From the NCBI RefSeq assembly GCF_039545095.1, contig NZ_BAABRS010000003.1:248001-312000 (forward strand): 64,000 bases of DNA, in the 5' to 3' direction. The stretch comes from Fodinibius salicampi. Its GTDB lineage: Bacteria > Bacteroidota > Rhodothermia > Balneolales > Balneolaceae. A program made the position numbers and the translations under genes. The notes below the pieces were generated by a model. The model was not told the DNA's origin, ran no database searches, and worked only from the letters and a program-made list of their open reading frames with translations. Below are positions 44,667-53,498 of the stretch, one piece after another (positions within the stretch are counted from its first letter, which is position 1; every line of letters begins with the position of its first letter).

Positions 44667-46004
44667 CTACTCTTCATACACAGTATCTTCACCAAAGGAG
44701 CCCCACTTTCTATTTAGCATATATAAAATGATTCCTACAATCATGATTCCCAGTCCCACGAGCGATTCCAGGGGGCGCTCCAGAATTACATAAACCATAA
44801 TAAAGGTATTCACCAGCAGAAATACAGCGGGAGTCACCGGATACCCCCATGTTTTGTAGGGGCGATCCATTTCCGGCCGCCGCCACCGCAGCACATATAC
44901 ACCAGCCACCGTCAGACTGCTCATTCCAATCAGTAAAAAGGTGGCATATACCATCACCTGCTCAAAAGTAGAAGTGTACAGAAAAAGCAAGGTAACAATT
45001 GCCTGAAAAATCAGGGCGTTAACCGGAATTTGCTTTTCATTTCTCTTGCCCAGCATCTTAAAAACGCCATAATCTTCTCCTATAACCTGCGCAATACGTC
45101 CCCCTATGAACACCATGGCGCTGATAGTAGAAATCATAAGTACCGAAATAAGAATAGATAGCACATCGGCTGCCGCCGGGCCCAGCATCTGTTCAGCTGC
45201 CAGAAAACCGACTTCCACCTTGCCCGCCAGCTCAGGGATGGGAACCAATAAAAGAAATACGTAATTGAGCAGCGCATACAGAACCGTAACCATCACCGTG
45301 GCTATAAATAGTGCTTTGGGCAAATTCTTTTGCGGCTTTTGGATCTCTCCTACAATATAAACGGCTGCATTCCATCCCGTATAGGCGTAAGAAACATATA
45401 CCAGGGCTACAGCAAAAAAAGGGCTTACTAATATCCCCCAGTCGGAACTCTTAGGCACAAGGCTGATAGGCTGATGATTGGATGCCATAAAGCCTAAAAC
45501 GATGAAAAGTACCACAACGCCAACTTTTACCGCGGTCGATATATTTTGCAGGTAGTTCCCCCATCGAATGCTGGTGCTGTGGACCAGCGTTATCAGTACA
45601 ACCGAAATGGCTCCAACATGGGTCACCGGGACAGCAGGAAAAACGGCATGGGTATATTCTCCCAGTGCAATAGCGGCAATGGCAGTGGGCGCAGCAAATC
45701 CGGCGGTAAGGGATATCCATCCGGAAAGAAATCCCAGCGATGGATGATATATTTCCGAAAGCAGGTGGTATTCGCCCCCGGACCGCGGCAGGGCTGCTCC
45801 TAACTCTCCATAAGAAAGCGCTCCACACAGGGCAACAACCCCTCCTACAACCCAAAGCATAACCAAGGCAAAAGCAGATTGTATATCCACAACCTGGTAA
45901 CCGAGACTGGTAAAGACCCCGGTTCCTATCATGTTTGCTACAGCAATAGATATTGCCGTAATCAATCCCACTGTTTTCTTTGTACCCGAAGACGATTCAG
46001 CCAT
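44667..46004 (-). CDS. APC-family amino-acid permease
   Basis: A 445-residue inner-membrane transporter with about 12 hydrophobic segments. The family's first helix (ISIAVANMIGTGVFTSLGYQ), YGELGAALPRSGGEYHLLSE and YAYTGWNAAVYIVGEIQKPQ are clear. Unlike the permease at 6009 it has no USP tail. It is the next gene after the TonB receptor on the same strand (153 bases) with no strong terminator between, so it may fall under the same cysteine-leader attenuator. Substrate unknown; a cysteine-related substrate is only a hypothesis from that context. Confidence 0.9.
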   Translation of the reverse strand: MAESSSGTKKTVGLITAISIAVANMIGTGVFTSLGYQVVDIQSAFALVMLWVVGGVVALCGALSYGELGAALPRSGGEYHLLSEIYHPSLGFLSGWISLTAGFAAPTAIAAIALGEYTHAVFPAVPVTHVGAISVVLITLVHSTSIRWGNYLQNISTAVKVGVVVLFIVLGFMASNHQPISLVPKSSDWGILVSPFFAVALVYVSYAYTGWNAAVYIVGEIQKPQKNLPKALFIATVMVTVLYALLNYVFLLLVPIPELAGKVEVGFLAAEQMLGPAAADVLSILISVLMISTISAMVFIGGRIAQVIGEDYGVFKMLGKRNEKQIPVNALIFQAIVTLLFLYTSTFEQVMVYATFLLIGMSSLTVAGVYVLRWRRPEMDRPYKTWGYPVTPAVFLLVNTFIMVYVILERPLESLVGLGIMIVGIILYMLNRKWGSFGEDTVYEE

Positions 46005-46157
46005 ATAACGTTAGTGGTGAAAGGTTAAAGGCTGCTGAAAGTAATAGATCTTGACAACGATTAAGCCCCAACAACCTTTAACTTTGAATTCAACTTGCAA
46101 TCCCAAAGCCTGTTTCTGGAATTGCTAAACCTACCTAAAGCAGAGGTTTTAAGAAGC

Positions 46158-48902
46158 TTAATTAATATTCAGCGTTAATTTTGTAAAGTAGTATGCTCCA
46201 TTAAACCCATGCTGGGAGGGCGGATACTTAAACACATTGAAATAACTATTGGCATAAACATGTTCATCGGGATATATGTCAAATATATTATTACCGCCAA
46301 CCGTGAAATCCAATTCATCGGTCACTCCATAGGTCAGGCTCAGGTCGGTTACAAATTTTGCGCTGTACGTCTGTGCTTCTCCGAAAGCACCGCCGGTATT
46401 CAGACTTACTTCTCCGAACCTGACTCCCCGGACCATCGCAGATAGTGGACCGATATCATATTGCAGGGTGGCCGAAATCTTAGATTGGGGATCGCCTTCT
46501 TCGAGTCGCAGCCTATCCCACGACTGCAGATATAAATCAGCTTGTTCTTCAAGCTGTGGAGATGTTTCCACGGCTCCCTGCACCTTTACCTCATTGAAGT
46601 TGGCTCCCAGTGAGAAATTCAGCTGATGATCATTTGAAAAAGGATGATTGTAAGTGGCTACAATATCGACTCCGCGCGTTCGGGTATCAATAGCATTGGT
46701 GAAGAAGTTTGCCGCTGATACTCCGTAGTCTCGAAGCTCAGCTGCAATATCCGCTGGCAGTTCATTTACGTTAAATTCACTCGTCAGTATGATACGGTCT
46801 TCCACATCGATCTGGTAGAAATCTGTGGTCAAGCTCAGGTTTTTAAACGGACGAAGCGCAAACCCTGCACTGTAATTAATGGATGTTTCCTCTTTTAGAT
46901 CCGGAATACCCAACAGGTCGGCCGGACGGCTGTTATTATTGAAGGTACCTATCTGCACCAATCGGTTATTATCATTAAAATCGCTGGATACCTTATTGTA
47001 GTACACCTGGTGGAGCGATGGAGCGCGGAACCCTGTATTAATGGCGCCCCGGAGGGTTAAGTATTCTCCAAAGAGGTACCGTGCGGATAATTTTCCATTG
47101 AGGGTATTCCCAAAATCGCTGTACCGCTCAAAACGGGTCGCTCCCGCAACCAAAAAGTCTTGGGTCAGGTTTACTTCTACATCTGCAAAAGCGGCAATAT
47201 TAGTACGGGTAGCACTTATTTCATCTGAGGGTCGAAATCCCGGATAACCCTGTGATCCGCCAGTTCTACCTAATGTATCTGTCTGTCCTACTACAAGACC
47301 ATTACTTGCTACGCTATCCACAATTCCGTAATTACGATAGGAGGGCTCGTCACCTGCATTAATGCCATAATTATCAACCCTGAATTCAGAGCCCAGGGCT
47401 ACATTTATGCCCGATAGGGCCTGATCAAAGTATTTCGCAAAGGTAAGTCCGGTTACATTTTGACTGAACGAAAACCCGCCCACATCAAAAGCAGTCGGGG
47501 AGGATGCGCCGAGAGTGGCGTTCACGCTATTGGTCACCCGAAAGTCAAATGCATTGCTACCAAAACTATTGCTAAAATCGATTTCCCATCCCCGGAATTC
47601 TCCACGGATACCGGCCGTCAGGGATTTATCTGTAATGGAAGATTTAGTCAGCGGCTGAAATCCGTGCGGATATATTTCCGGAACATTCCCACCGTCTACG
47701 GGCAGGCGCCGAAAAGGGAAACCGGTTCCCTGCTTGTTGCTTAATCCACCAAAGAAATACACTTCTGTGCCCTGATTACCCACGGGCACTGCTCCATTCA
47801 CAAAAGTCGAAGCGATCTGCATGCCAGCGTCGCCAATATGAAACTTAAAGTCATCTCGTGTTTTTCCCCTTTCCTGGATTTCTGAATTATCTTCAGCTCG
47901 AACTTCTTCCGGGTTGTCGTCAAATGGGTAGGCAAAACCGGGTATATACACATGTAAATCGTGATCACCGGTTCGATTCGTAGGCTCCCGGTTGGTAAAA
48001 GAACCGGTCACATTCACATACCCCTCTTCTCCCAACTCAAAGCCATAGTTTGCATTTACCTTTGCCGTTTCACCATCTCCGGCTTTATAACCGCCGGCGG
48101 TGGCACTTGCCGTCAATAAGCCGGTACCTTCCTTCAAAATAATATTGATCACGCCAGCGATAGCATCAGAACCATATTGAGCAGCAGCTCCGTCTCGTAA
48201 TATCTCAATCCGGTCGATTGAAGCAGTAGGTATTACGGACATATCTGTTCCTACAGTCCCCCGCTTGCCACCAAGCAGGTTAATAACCGAGCTGGTATGA
48301 CGCCGCTTTCCGTTTATCAACACTAACAGCTGGTCAGGCCCCATTCCCCGAAGAGAAGCAGGCGCATTATGCTCGGATTCATCCGCGGCGGACTGTCGAT
48401 TTGATTGAAATGAAGGAGCAACATATGTCAACAATTGATTTACATCCACCTGTGGCGCCTGGATATCAAGATCTTCTACCGAAATCACATCTATAGGCAC
48501 CGCAGACTCCAGGTTGCTGCGACCACCGCTGCGGGTTCCGGTTACTACGACCTCGCTTCCTGAGATATATGAAGAAGTGAGGGACACATTCAGTGTTACA
48601 ACTTCACCGGCAGAAAGACCTGTTAGTGATTCCGTTGTGCTTTCAAAGCCTATATAGGAAAATTGCAGCTCTGCATCCCCCGCTGGAACTGTCAGCGAAT
48701 AATCTCCGTCTCGGTCGGTTACCGTACCACGAGAAGAATCAATAAGACGGATATTTACACCCGGTAAATGTTCTCCGGTTGCTTCATTGATAACTTTTCC
48801 TTCAACGGTAGCAGTCTGTTGGCCCCAACTTACCGCAGAGGTAAATAGAGGAAACACAGCAATTAAAAACAGATATTTAAAAACGTTATTCACGGTGTAC
48901 AT
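46158..48902 (-). CDS. TonB-dependent outer-membrane receptor
   Basis: A 914-residue receptor. Signal peptide 1-27 (ends SWGQ); a carboxypeptidase-D-like Ig domain at about 30-110 (VEGKVINEATGEHLPGVNIR, then GDYSLTVPAG); a plug at about 120-260 (SLRGMGPDQLLVLINGKRRH, IDRIEILRDGAAAQYGSDAI, AGVINIIL); then a 22-strand barrel to the C-terminus. No SusD partner follows, so it is not a SusCD pair. It resembles BtuB/CirA-type porins that import one bulky nutrient with TonB energy. It is preceded by the cysteine leader and terminator at 48977-49103; the start lies 75 bases after the terminator's U-run. Confidence 0.93.
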   Translation of the reverse strand: MYTVNNVFKYLFLIAVFPLFTSAVSWGQQTATVEGKVINEATGEHLPGVNIRLIDSSRGTVTDRDGDYSLTVPAGDAELQFSYIGFESTTESLTGLSAGEVVTLNVSLTSSYISGSEVVVTGTRSGGRSNLESAVPIDVISVEDLDIQAPQVDVNQLLTYVAPSFQSNRQSAADESEHNAPASLRGMGPDQLLVLINGKRRHTSSVINLLGGKRGTVGTDMSVIPTASIDRIEILRDGAAAQYGSDAIAGVINIILKEGTGLLTASATAGGYKAGDGETAKVNANYGFELGEEGYVNVTGSFTNREPTNRTGDHDLHVYIPGFAYPFDDNPEEVRAEDNSEIQERGKTRDDFKFHIGDAGMQIASTFVNGAVPVGNQGTEVYFFGGLSNKQGTGFPFRRLPVDGGNVPEIYPHGFQPLTKSSITDKSLTAGIRGEFRGWEIDFSNSFGSNAFDFRVTNSVNATLGASSPTAFDVGGFSFSQNVTGLTFAKYFDQALSGINVALGSEFRVDNYGINAGDEPSYRNYGIVDSVASNGLVVGQTDTLGRTGGSQGYPGFRPSDEISATRTNIAAFADVEVNLTQDFLVAGATRFERYSDFGNTLNGKLSARYLFGEYLTLRGAINTGFRAPSLHQVYYNKVSSDFNDNNRLVQIGTFNNNSRPADLLGIPDLKEETSINYSAGFALRPFKNLSLTTDFYQIDVEDRIILTSEFNVNELPADIAAELRDYGVSAANFFTNAIDTRTRGVDIVATYNHPFSNDHQLNFSLGANFNEVKVQGAVETSPQLEEQADLYLQSWDRLRLEEGDPQSKISATLQYDIGPLSAMVRGVRFGEVSLNTGGAFGEAQTYSAKFVTDLSLTYGVTDELDFTVGGNNIFDIYPDEHVYANSYFNVFKYPPSQHGFNGAYYFTKLTLNIN

Positions 48903-48976
48903 AAGTATTTTTGCTTGTAAGTTTTATGAATTTATCTCGAACAAAAGACATTGGGTAAGAAAGGCTAATCCTTCAC

Positions 48977-49009
48977 AAAAAAGCCGCTTACCAAGACTGA
49001 TAGCGGCTT
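48977..49009 (-). terminator. Attenuator terminator upstream of the TonB receptor
   Basis: On the minus strand AAGCCGCT (49009-49002) pairs with AGCGGCTT (48988-48981) around a 13-base loop, followed by a U-run (plus-strand A run 48977-48982). It stands between a short leader ORF and the receptor gene it precedes, a position for premature termination. Its 5' arm shares the bases CGCT with the antiterminator. Confidence 0.8.
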
Positions 49010-49041
49010 AGGGCGTTCCCTGATTTTCAAACGCTATCAAT
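49002..49041 (-). promoter_or_regulatory. Antiterminator segment of the cysteine attenuator
   Basis: AUUGAUAGCG (49041-49032), beginning with the last base of the leader stop codon, pairs with CGCUAUCAGU (49005-48996) over ten bases with one G-U. The latter overlaps the terminator's 5' arm and loop, so the two stems exclude each other. A third small stem GCGUU (49034-49030) / AACGC could sequester the antiterminator's left arm. Confidence 0.65.
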
Positions 49042-49103
49042 CAACATCGGCAGTAACAACAGCAACAATGACAAGAAATTACCTGAGATTGATGTAACAG
49101 CAT
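49041..49103 (-). CDS. Cysteine-rich leader peptide
   Basis: A 20-codon ORF, ATG at 49103, TGA at 49043-49041. It opens MLLHQSQVIS and ends CHCCCCYCRC, so seven of the last ten residues are Cys. The ribosome binding site AAAAGGA (49115-49109) stands six bases before the ATG, one of the best in the window. The same DNA read in another frame gives a Leu run but has no start codon with an SD. Placed just ahead of an antiterminator/terminator pair, it is the expected sensor for Cys-tRNA charging. A metal-binding micro-peptide is the alternative. Confidence 0.7.
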   Translation of the reverse strand: MLLHQSQVISCHCCCCYCRC

Positions 49104-49138
49104 ATATATCCTTTTGCGTTCAAAAATTAATTGCGACC

Positions 49139-49165
49139 TAATTGTAACCATTTTCACCACAATTA
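49139..49165. promoter_or_regulatory. Inverted repeat upstream of the cysteine leader
   Basis: TAATTGT (49139-49145) and ACAATTA (49159-49165) are perfect 7-base half-sites 13 bases apart, 36-62 bases upstream of the leader start on the minus strand. Spacing of about two helical turns suits a dimeric regulator. No convincing -7/-33 pair was found here, and the rest of 49166-49300 shows nothing else. Confidence 0.35.
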
Positions 49166-49300
49166 TCCAACCTGATTGTTTCTATCTGAACGGTATTTTT
49201 TTATATTTACTTCATTCATGTATATAAACATTTGATATCATTTCACCTGTCCTTCTCTATTCTATAATTCCAAAGTAACCATTAACCTATTTAATTTTAG

Positions 49301-50377
49301 ATGTTCTGGTTTCCTATAGCAATAATTGGCACGCTCGGTCTGGCTTTATTTATTGTTGAAACTATTATTGCTGCTCCTCCCTATATTGAAAATAAATCTG
49401 ATCATTTTGACGGGAAAAAATTTATTAATCCCGAAGGATTAAATGAACACAGCTATTTTGATGTGCTAAAATGGTGGTTTTCAGGTAATGATAAAGGAAC
49501 CTGGCACAAGCTGAGCAAAAAGGATGTACCGCCCGGCCCCAAGCCCGCTCCAACAGTAGACGATGAAGAAGTTCATATTACCTTTATAAATCACGCTTCT
49601 TTTCTAATCCAAGTTAACGGACAAAATATTCTTACAGATCCCATTTGGAGCCGCCGGGCCAGCCCCTTTCAATGGATTGGCCCCAAACGAATGCGTCCAC
49701 CGGGACTTAATTTCGAGGATTTGCCCCCAATAGACACAGTGCTTATCAGCCATAACCATTACGACCACCTGGATATACAGACCGTTTTAGATCTTAATGA
49801 GGCTCATAAACCTACATTTGTGGTTCCGCTTGGTGTCGATCAACTATTGCATGAGCATAAAATCCAAGACACTATCCATATGGACTGGTGGGACCGTCAA
49901 CAACTAGGAGAAGAGTTGTCTATTTCAGCGGTTCCGGCACGGCACTTTTCTGCACGAGGTTTGTTTGATCGCAACAAAACGCTTTGGTGTGGATACATTA
50001 TCCACGCCAAGCCCGGGAATATCTACTTTGCCGGCGATACCGGATATGGAGAATTCTTTAAAGAAATCAGGCGCCGGTATGGTTCGATATTTACCTCTCT
50101 AATTCCGATTGGTGCTTATAAACCCCGGTGGTTTATGGAATCTATCCATCTTTCACCTAAAGAAGCGATACAGGTGCATCAGGATCTCCAGTCCGAACAA
50201 AGCTTTGCCATGCACTTCGGTACGTTCCCCCTGGCAGACGATGGCATGTTTGAGGCCACAAATGAGCTTAAAAAAGAACTTCGGGGAAAACCTATCCTAA
50301 AACAAAAATTTCGTATTCCTATTGAAGGAAAACGACAAATTCTTACCCCCGAAAAAACAGCCAAATATTTTTCCTGA
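49301..50377 (+). CDS. MBL-fold metallohydrolase (UlaG/NAPE-PLD-like)
   Basis: A 358-residue protein with an N-terminal membrane anchor (residues 3-23). The metallo-beta-lactamase fold follows: ITFINHASFLIQVNGQNILT, DPIWSRRASP, the zinc motif LISHNHYDHLD (HxHxDH), SAVPARHFSARG, and FAGDTGYGEFF, ending with AMHFGTFPL (last His). Extra loops KRMRPPGLNFEDLPP place it with the NAPE-PLD-like group of phosphodiesterases. Substrate unknown, perhaps a membrane lipid given the anchor. It is divergent from the cysteine-leader unit. Confidence 0.88.
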   Translation: MFWFPIAIIGTLGLALFIVETIIAAPPYIENKSDHFDGKKFINPEGLNEHSYFDVLKWWFSGNDKGTWHKLSKKDVPPGPKPAPTVDDEEVHITFINHASFLIQVNGQNILTDPIWSRRASPFQWIGPKRMRPPGLNFEDLPPIDTVLISHNHYDHLDIQTVLDLNEAHKPTFVVPLGVDQLLHEHKIQDTIHMDWWDRQQLGEELSISAVPARHFSARGLFDRNKTLWCGYIIHAKPGNIYFAGDTGYGEFFKEIRRRYGSIFTSLIPIGAYKPRWFMESIHLSPKEAIQVHQDLQSEQSFAMHFGTFPLADDGMFEATNELKKELRGKPILKQKFRIPIEGKRQILTPEKTAKYFS

Positions 50378-50468
50378 CAAACCCTAATTTTAGGACGAAA
50401 TTGCCCTTCATTTTTTGTAGATTTAAGCCTTGCTTATATAAATAACCTTCAGCTCAATACGAGCGCCA

Positions 50469-52376
50469 ATGTCTGATAACTATCGCGCATTAACCCGTAC
50501 ATATCGTCCTACATCATTCGACGATATTGTATCACAGAAACACGTCAGCAATACGCTTAAAAATGCCATTAAACAAAACCGACTGGCCCATGCATACATG
50601 TTCTGCGGCCCGCGCGGGGTTGGTAAAACAACTATGGCCCGTGTTTTAGCCCGTACGGTAAATGAAATAGATCAACAGATCGACGGGGAATCGCTCAATC
50701 AGACGCTGAATGTTGTTGAAATTGATGCCGCCTCGAACAATAAGGTAGACGATATCAGGGACCTGCGTGAACGTGTACGCATCCCTCCACAAAATGGACG
50801 GTACAAAGTCTATATTATTGACGAGGTCCATATGCTCAGCAAATCGGCTTTTAACGCCTTGCTGAAAACACTGGAAGAGCCTCCAGATCACATTATTTTC
50901 ATCTTCGCCACCACCGAACCGCACAAGGTACTGCCAACAATTCTCTCTCGCGTCCAGCGCTTTGACTTTAAGCGGATTAGCATTGATGAAATCGTGGACC
51001 GGCTGCGTTCCGTTGCCAAAAATGAAGGCATCCAAATTGATGATGAATCTCTTCATGTTATTGCTAAAAAAGCAGACGGAGCGTTGCGCGATGCCTTAGG
51101 ACTATTGGACCAGGCGATCTCATTCTGTGGAAACGACATCCAGCATGAAGAGTTGCTCCGCGCTCTCAATGTAGTGAGTACAGAGCGTATGTTTGACTTT
51201 ATGAATACGGTGGAGCAACAGGATGCCAGCAAGGGGCTGGAGCTCATTAACGACCTACTGCAGGAGGGATATGATATCCAGGAGTACTTGGTGGGACTCG
51301 CAGAGCATATCCGTAATCTATATGTAGCCAAAAGTTCGGCTAAAATGCATTTAGTCGAGGCCTCTCCTGATACAAAAAAAAGATATAAACAGGCCGCCAA
51401 ATCCTTTTCCGAGGATGATCTCATCCGTATGCTCCACATGGTCAGTGAAGCACAGTACAAAATAAAGGAAGCCCAGCAACCAAAAATTCAATTTGAAATT
51501 ACGCTTCTGAAATTAATTCACATGGAGCGGCGCAAGAATCTAGATACCCTTGTTTCTGAGCTGCAGCAGTTAAAAAAAAAGCTCAGTAACCAACCAGCGG
51601 TAACCACGGATACGGATGCCGACACCCAAACAGCATCCTCAGATTTACAGCAGGATAGCAGTACCGAAAAAAAGGAAATAAAGCCCGATTCAAATGTTTC
51701 TGGCTCAGAACGGCCGCCTCAACCACCGGAACCTGTTATTCGGGAAGAAACGGAAAATAGATCTGAAGAAACCAATAACGCGGATTCTCCTGAAGCAGAA
51801 ATAGAATCCGAAACAGAAACAGTTATAGCCACCGAGATTGCCGGGGAAGAAACCGAAGCAACCCCAAATGACGATGACTTCGACCAGCTGTTTGGAAGAT
51901 CCTCGCTAAATAAAGAAGTATCTAATGCATCCAACGGATCTGGTACGCCTGCAAGAGAAGAGCAAAAAACCGAATCTTCACCCAAACGCGCACCAAAAGA
52001 TATTTCTTTTGATGAGGTATTAGACTGCTGGGATCCCTTTATTGACGATCTGCGCAAAGAGGTCCCTCAAATGCTTTATTTTCAAATGCAGCGACTGAAG
52101 CCAGCGAAACTTGAAAATGGGGACCTTCTACTCCATTGCAATGATGACTTTGCCAAGCAGGTGGTGGAAGAGAACAGTCGCCAGCTGGGTCAAATTCTAG
52201 GGAAACAACTCAATGCATTTTTAAACATAAAATGCAAAGTTAAGAAAAGAGAAACGACTGAGGAAGAGTCTATGAGTCCCTATGAACGATTCAAGAAGCT
52301 CCAGGAACGAGACCCGACCATTAAAACGCTTGTTGAACTTTTTGGCGCCGAACTCGATTACAACCTAAACCAATAG
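50469..52376 (+). CDS. dnaX: DNA polymerase III subunit gamma/tau
   Basis: A 635-residue clamp-loader ATPase. Walker A GPRGVGKT (residues 47-54), then IIDEVHMLSKSAFNALLKTLEE (Walker B and sensor region) and FIFATTEPHKVLPTILSRVQRF. The four-cysteine zinc module that normally follows ARxLAKxxNC is missing: residues 60-90 run ARTVNEIDQQIDGESLNQTL and then VVEIDAASNN, with no cysteine. From about 370 an acidic, disordered tau-like linker leads to a C-terminal domain (500-635). No slippery heptamer for gamma frameshifting was searched for beyond the A-rich tracts. First gene of the dnaX-ybaB-recR operon. Confidence 0.95.
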   Translation: MSDNYRALTRTYRPTSFDDIVSQKHVSNTLKNAIKQNRLAHAYMFCGPRGVGKTTMARVLARTVNEIDQQIDGESLNQTLNVVEIDAASNNKVDDIRDLRERVRIPPQNGRYKVYIIDEVHMLSKSAFNALLKTLEEPPDHIIFIFATTEPHKVLPTILSRVQRFDFKRISIDEIVDRLRSVAKNEGIQIDDESLHVIAKKADGALRDALGLLDQAISFCGNDIQHEELLRALNVVSTERMFDFMNTVEQQDASKGLELINDLLQEGYDIQEYLVGLAEHIRNLYVAKSSAKMHLVEASPDTKKRYKQAAKSFSEDDLIRMLHMVSEAQYKIKEAQQPKIQFEITLLKLIHMERRKNLDTLVSELQQLKKKLSNQPAVTTDTDADTQTASSDLQQDSSTEKKEIKPDSNVSGSERPPQPPEPVIREETENRSEETNNADSPEAEIESETETVIATEIAGEETEATPNDDDFDQLFGRSSLNKEVSNASNGSGTPAREEQKTESSPKRAPKDISFDEVLDCWDPFIDDLRKEVPQMLYFQMQRLKPAKLENGDLLLHCNDDFAKQVVEENSRQLGQILGKQLNAFLNIKCKVKKRETTEEESMSPYERFKKLQERDPTIKTLVELFGAELDYNLNQ

Positions 52377-52441
52377 ATAGAATGAACGGACGTTGTTAAC
52401 CGTTATTTATAAACGAATATTAACTCAAAACGTATAAGATT

Positions 52442-52786
52442 ATGAATAGCAATATGGCCGACATGTTCGGAAAGTTTTCCGAGCTGCAATCCAAAGTAGA
52501 AGAAGCGAAACAGGAACTAGCAAAACTCGAGGTAGAAGCCGAAGCTGGCGGTGGCATGGTAAAGGTAAGAGCAAACGGTCAGCGCAAAATTCTGGGTATT
52601 GAACTGGATAAAGATGTCATCGATCCGGAAGATGCCGAAATGCTCGAAGACCTGGTAGTAGCCGGTGTTAATAAAGCTCTCGACAAAGCCGAAGAAGCGG
52701 CCCAGGAAAAAATGCAGAACACCTATAAAGATATGATGCCGGGCGGCGGACTTCCAGGTATGGACCTGAGTAAGCTGGGAATGTAA
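52442..52786 (+). CDS. YbaB/EbfC family nucleoid-associated protein
   Basis: A 114-residue small DNA-binding protein. ELQSKVEEAKQELAKLEVEA is the N-terminal helix and GGGMVKVRANGQRKILGIEL the central strands typical of the family. It ends in a Gly/Met-rich tail (MMPGGGLPGMDLSKLGM). It sits between dnaX and recR, its conserved location in most bacteria. A nearby spacer (52787-52862) contains repeated AACTTTCAAC words that pair with GTTGAAGGTT. Confidence 0.93.
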   Translation: MNSNMADMFGKFSELQSKVEEAKQELAKLEVEAEAGGGMVKVRANGQRKILGIELDKDVIDPEDAEMLEDLVVAGVNKALDKAEEAAQEKMQNTYKDMMPGGGLPGMDLSKLGM

Positions 52787-52862
52787 TATTTTGTTGAAGG
52801 TTGGATGTTATATGTCCAAGGTTAACTTTCAACCGGCAACTTTCAACTTTTAACAATTTTAT

Positions 52863-53471
52863 ATGGACGGAACTTCGGAAATACTTGAACAGGCTATAGA
52901 GCAGCTTGCCAAACTCCCGGGCACGGGGCGTAAATCAGCGCGACGCATTGCCCTTTACCTGCTGAAACAGAATGAGGACGATGTTATGAAGCTGGCCAAC
53001 GCTTTAATCAGCCTCAAAAAATCAATAACCCGCTGTTCTACCTGTGGTGTTATTAGTGATGGCGACCCCTGTTCAATTTGCGAAAATGCAAAGCGCCATA
53101 CTGGGCAAATATGCGTTGTTGAAGAATCACAGGATGTTTTTCTGATTGAAAAAACCAACGAATTCCGAGGACGTTATCACGTACTCGGCGGCGTCATCTC
53201 CCCACTAGATAACATCGGTCCCGATGATGTGCGTATCAATCAGCTAATGCAGCGCGTCAATGACGAGAATGAACAGTTAGAGGAAGTAATCCTGGCGCTC
53301 AATCCTGATTCGGAAGGCGAAGCTACCTCTTACTATATCAATAAATTATTAAAGCCTTACGAAAAGATAAAGGTTACTCGTATTGCCTATGGGATACCGA
53401 TGGGTACCGAGCTCGAATTTATTGATGAAGCCACTCTTGGGCGTGCATTTGCCAGCCGCAACACTTTTTAA
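52863..53471 (+). CDS. recR: Recombination protein RecR
   Basis: A 202-residue protein of the RecFOR pathway. The N-terminal HhH is in LAKLPGTGRKSARRIALYLL. The zinc finger has four cysteines in CSTCGVISDGDPCSIC. The Toprim domain follows (QICVVEESQDVFLIE, GRYHVLGGVISPLDNIGP, ILALNPDSEGEATSYYI). It loads RecA on gapped DNA together with RecO. Full length and every family motif present. Third gene of the dnaX operon. Confidence 0.97.
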   Translation: MDGTSEILEQAIEQLAKLPGTGRKSARRIALYLLKQNEDDVMKLANALISLKKSITRCSTCGVISDGDPCSICENAKRHTGQICVVEESQDVFLIEKTNEFRGRYHVLGGVISPLDNIGPDDVRINQLMQRVNDENEQLEEVILALNPDSEGEATSYYINKLLKPYEKIKVTRIAYGIPMGTELEFIDEATLGRAFASRNTF

Positions 53472-53498
53472 AACTATTAATCACATACGTATCTCGCT

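Noticed and set aside
47950-48000. tRNA T-loop-like GGTTCGATTC in the TonB receptor gene
   Set aside because: No acceptor, D or anticodon arm fits around it and it is inside a solid coding region.
49026-49073. Leucine-run reading frame over the leader (LSLLLLLLP), suggesting a Leu attenuator
   Set aside because: That frame has no ATG near a ribosome binding site; the SD/ATG pair at 49103 sets the Cys frame, which ends just before the antiterminator as expected.
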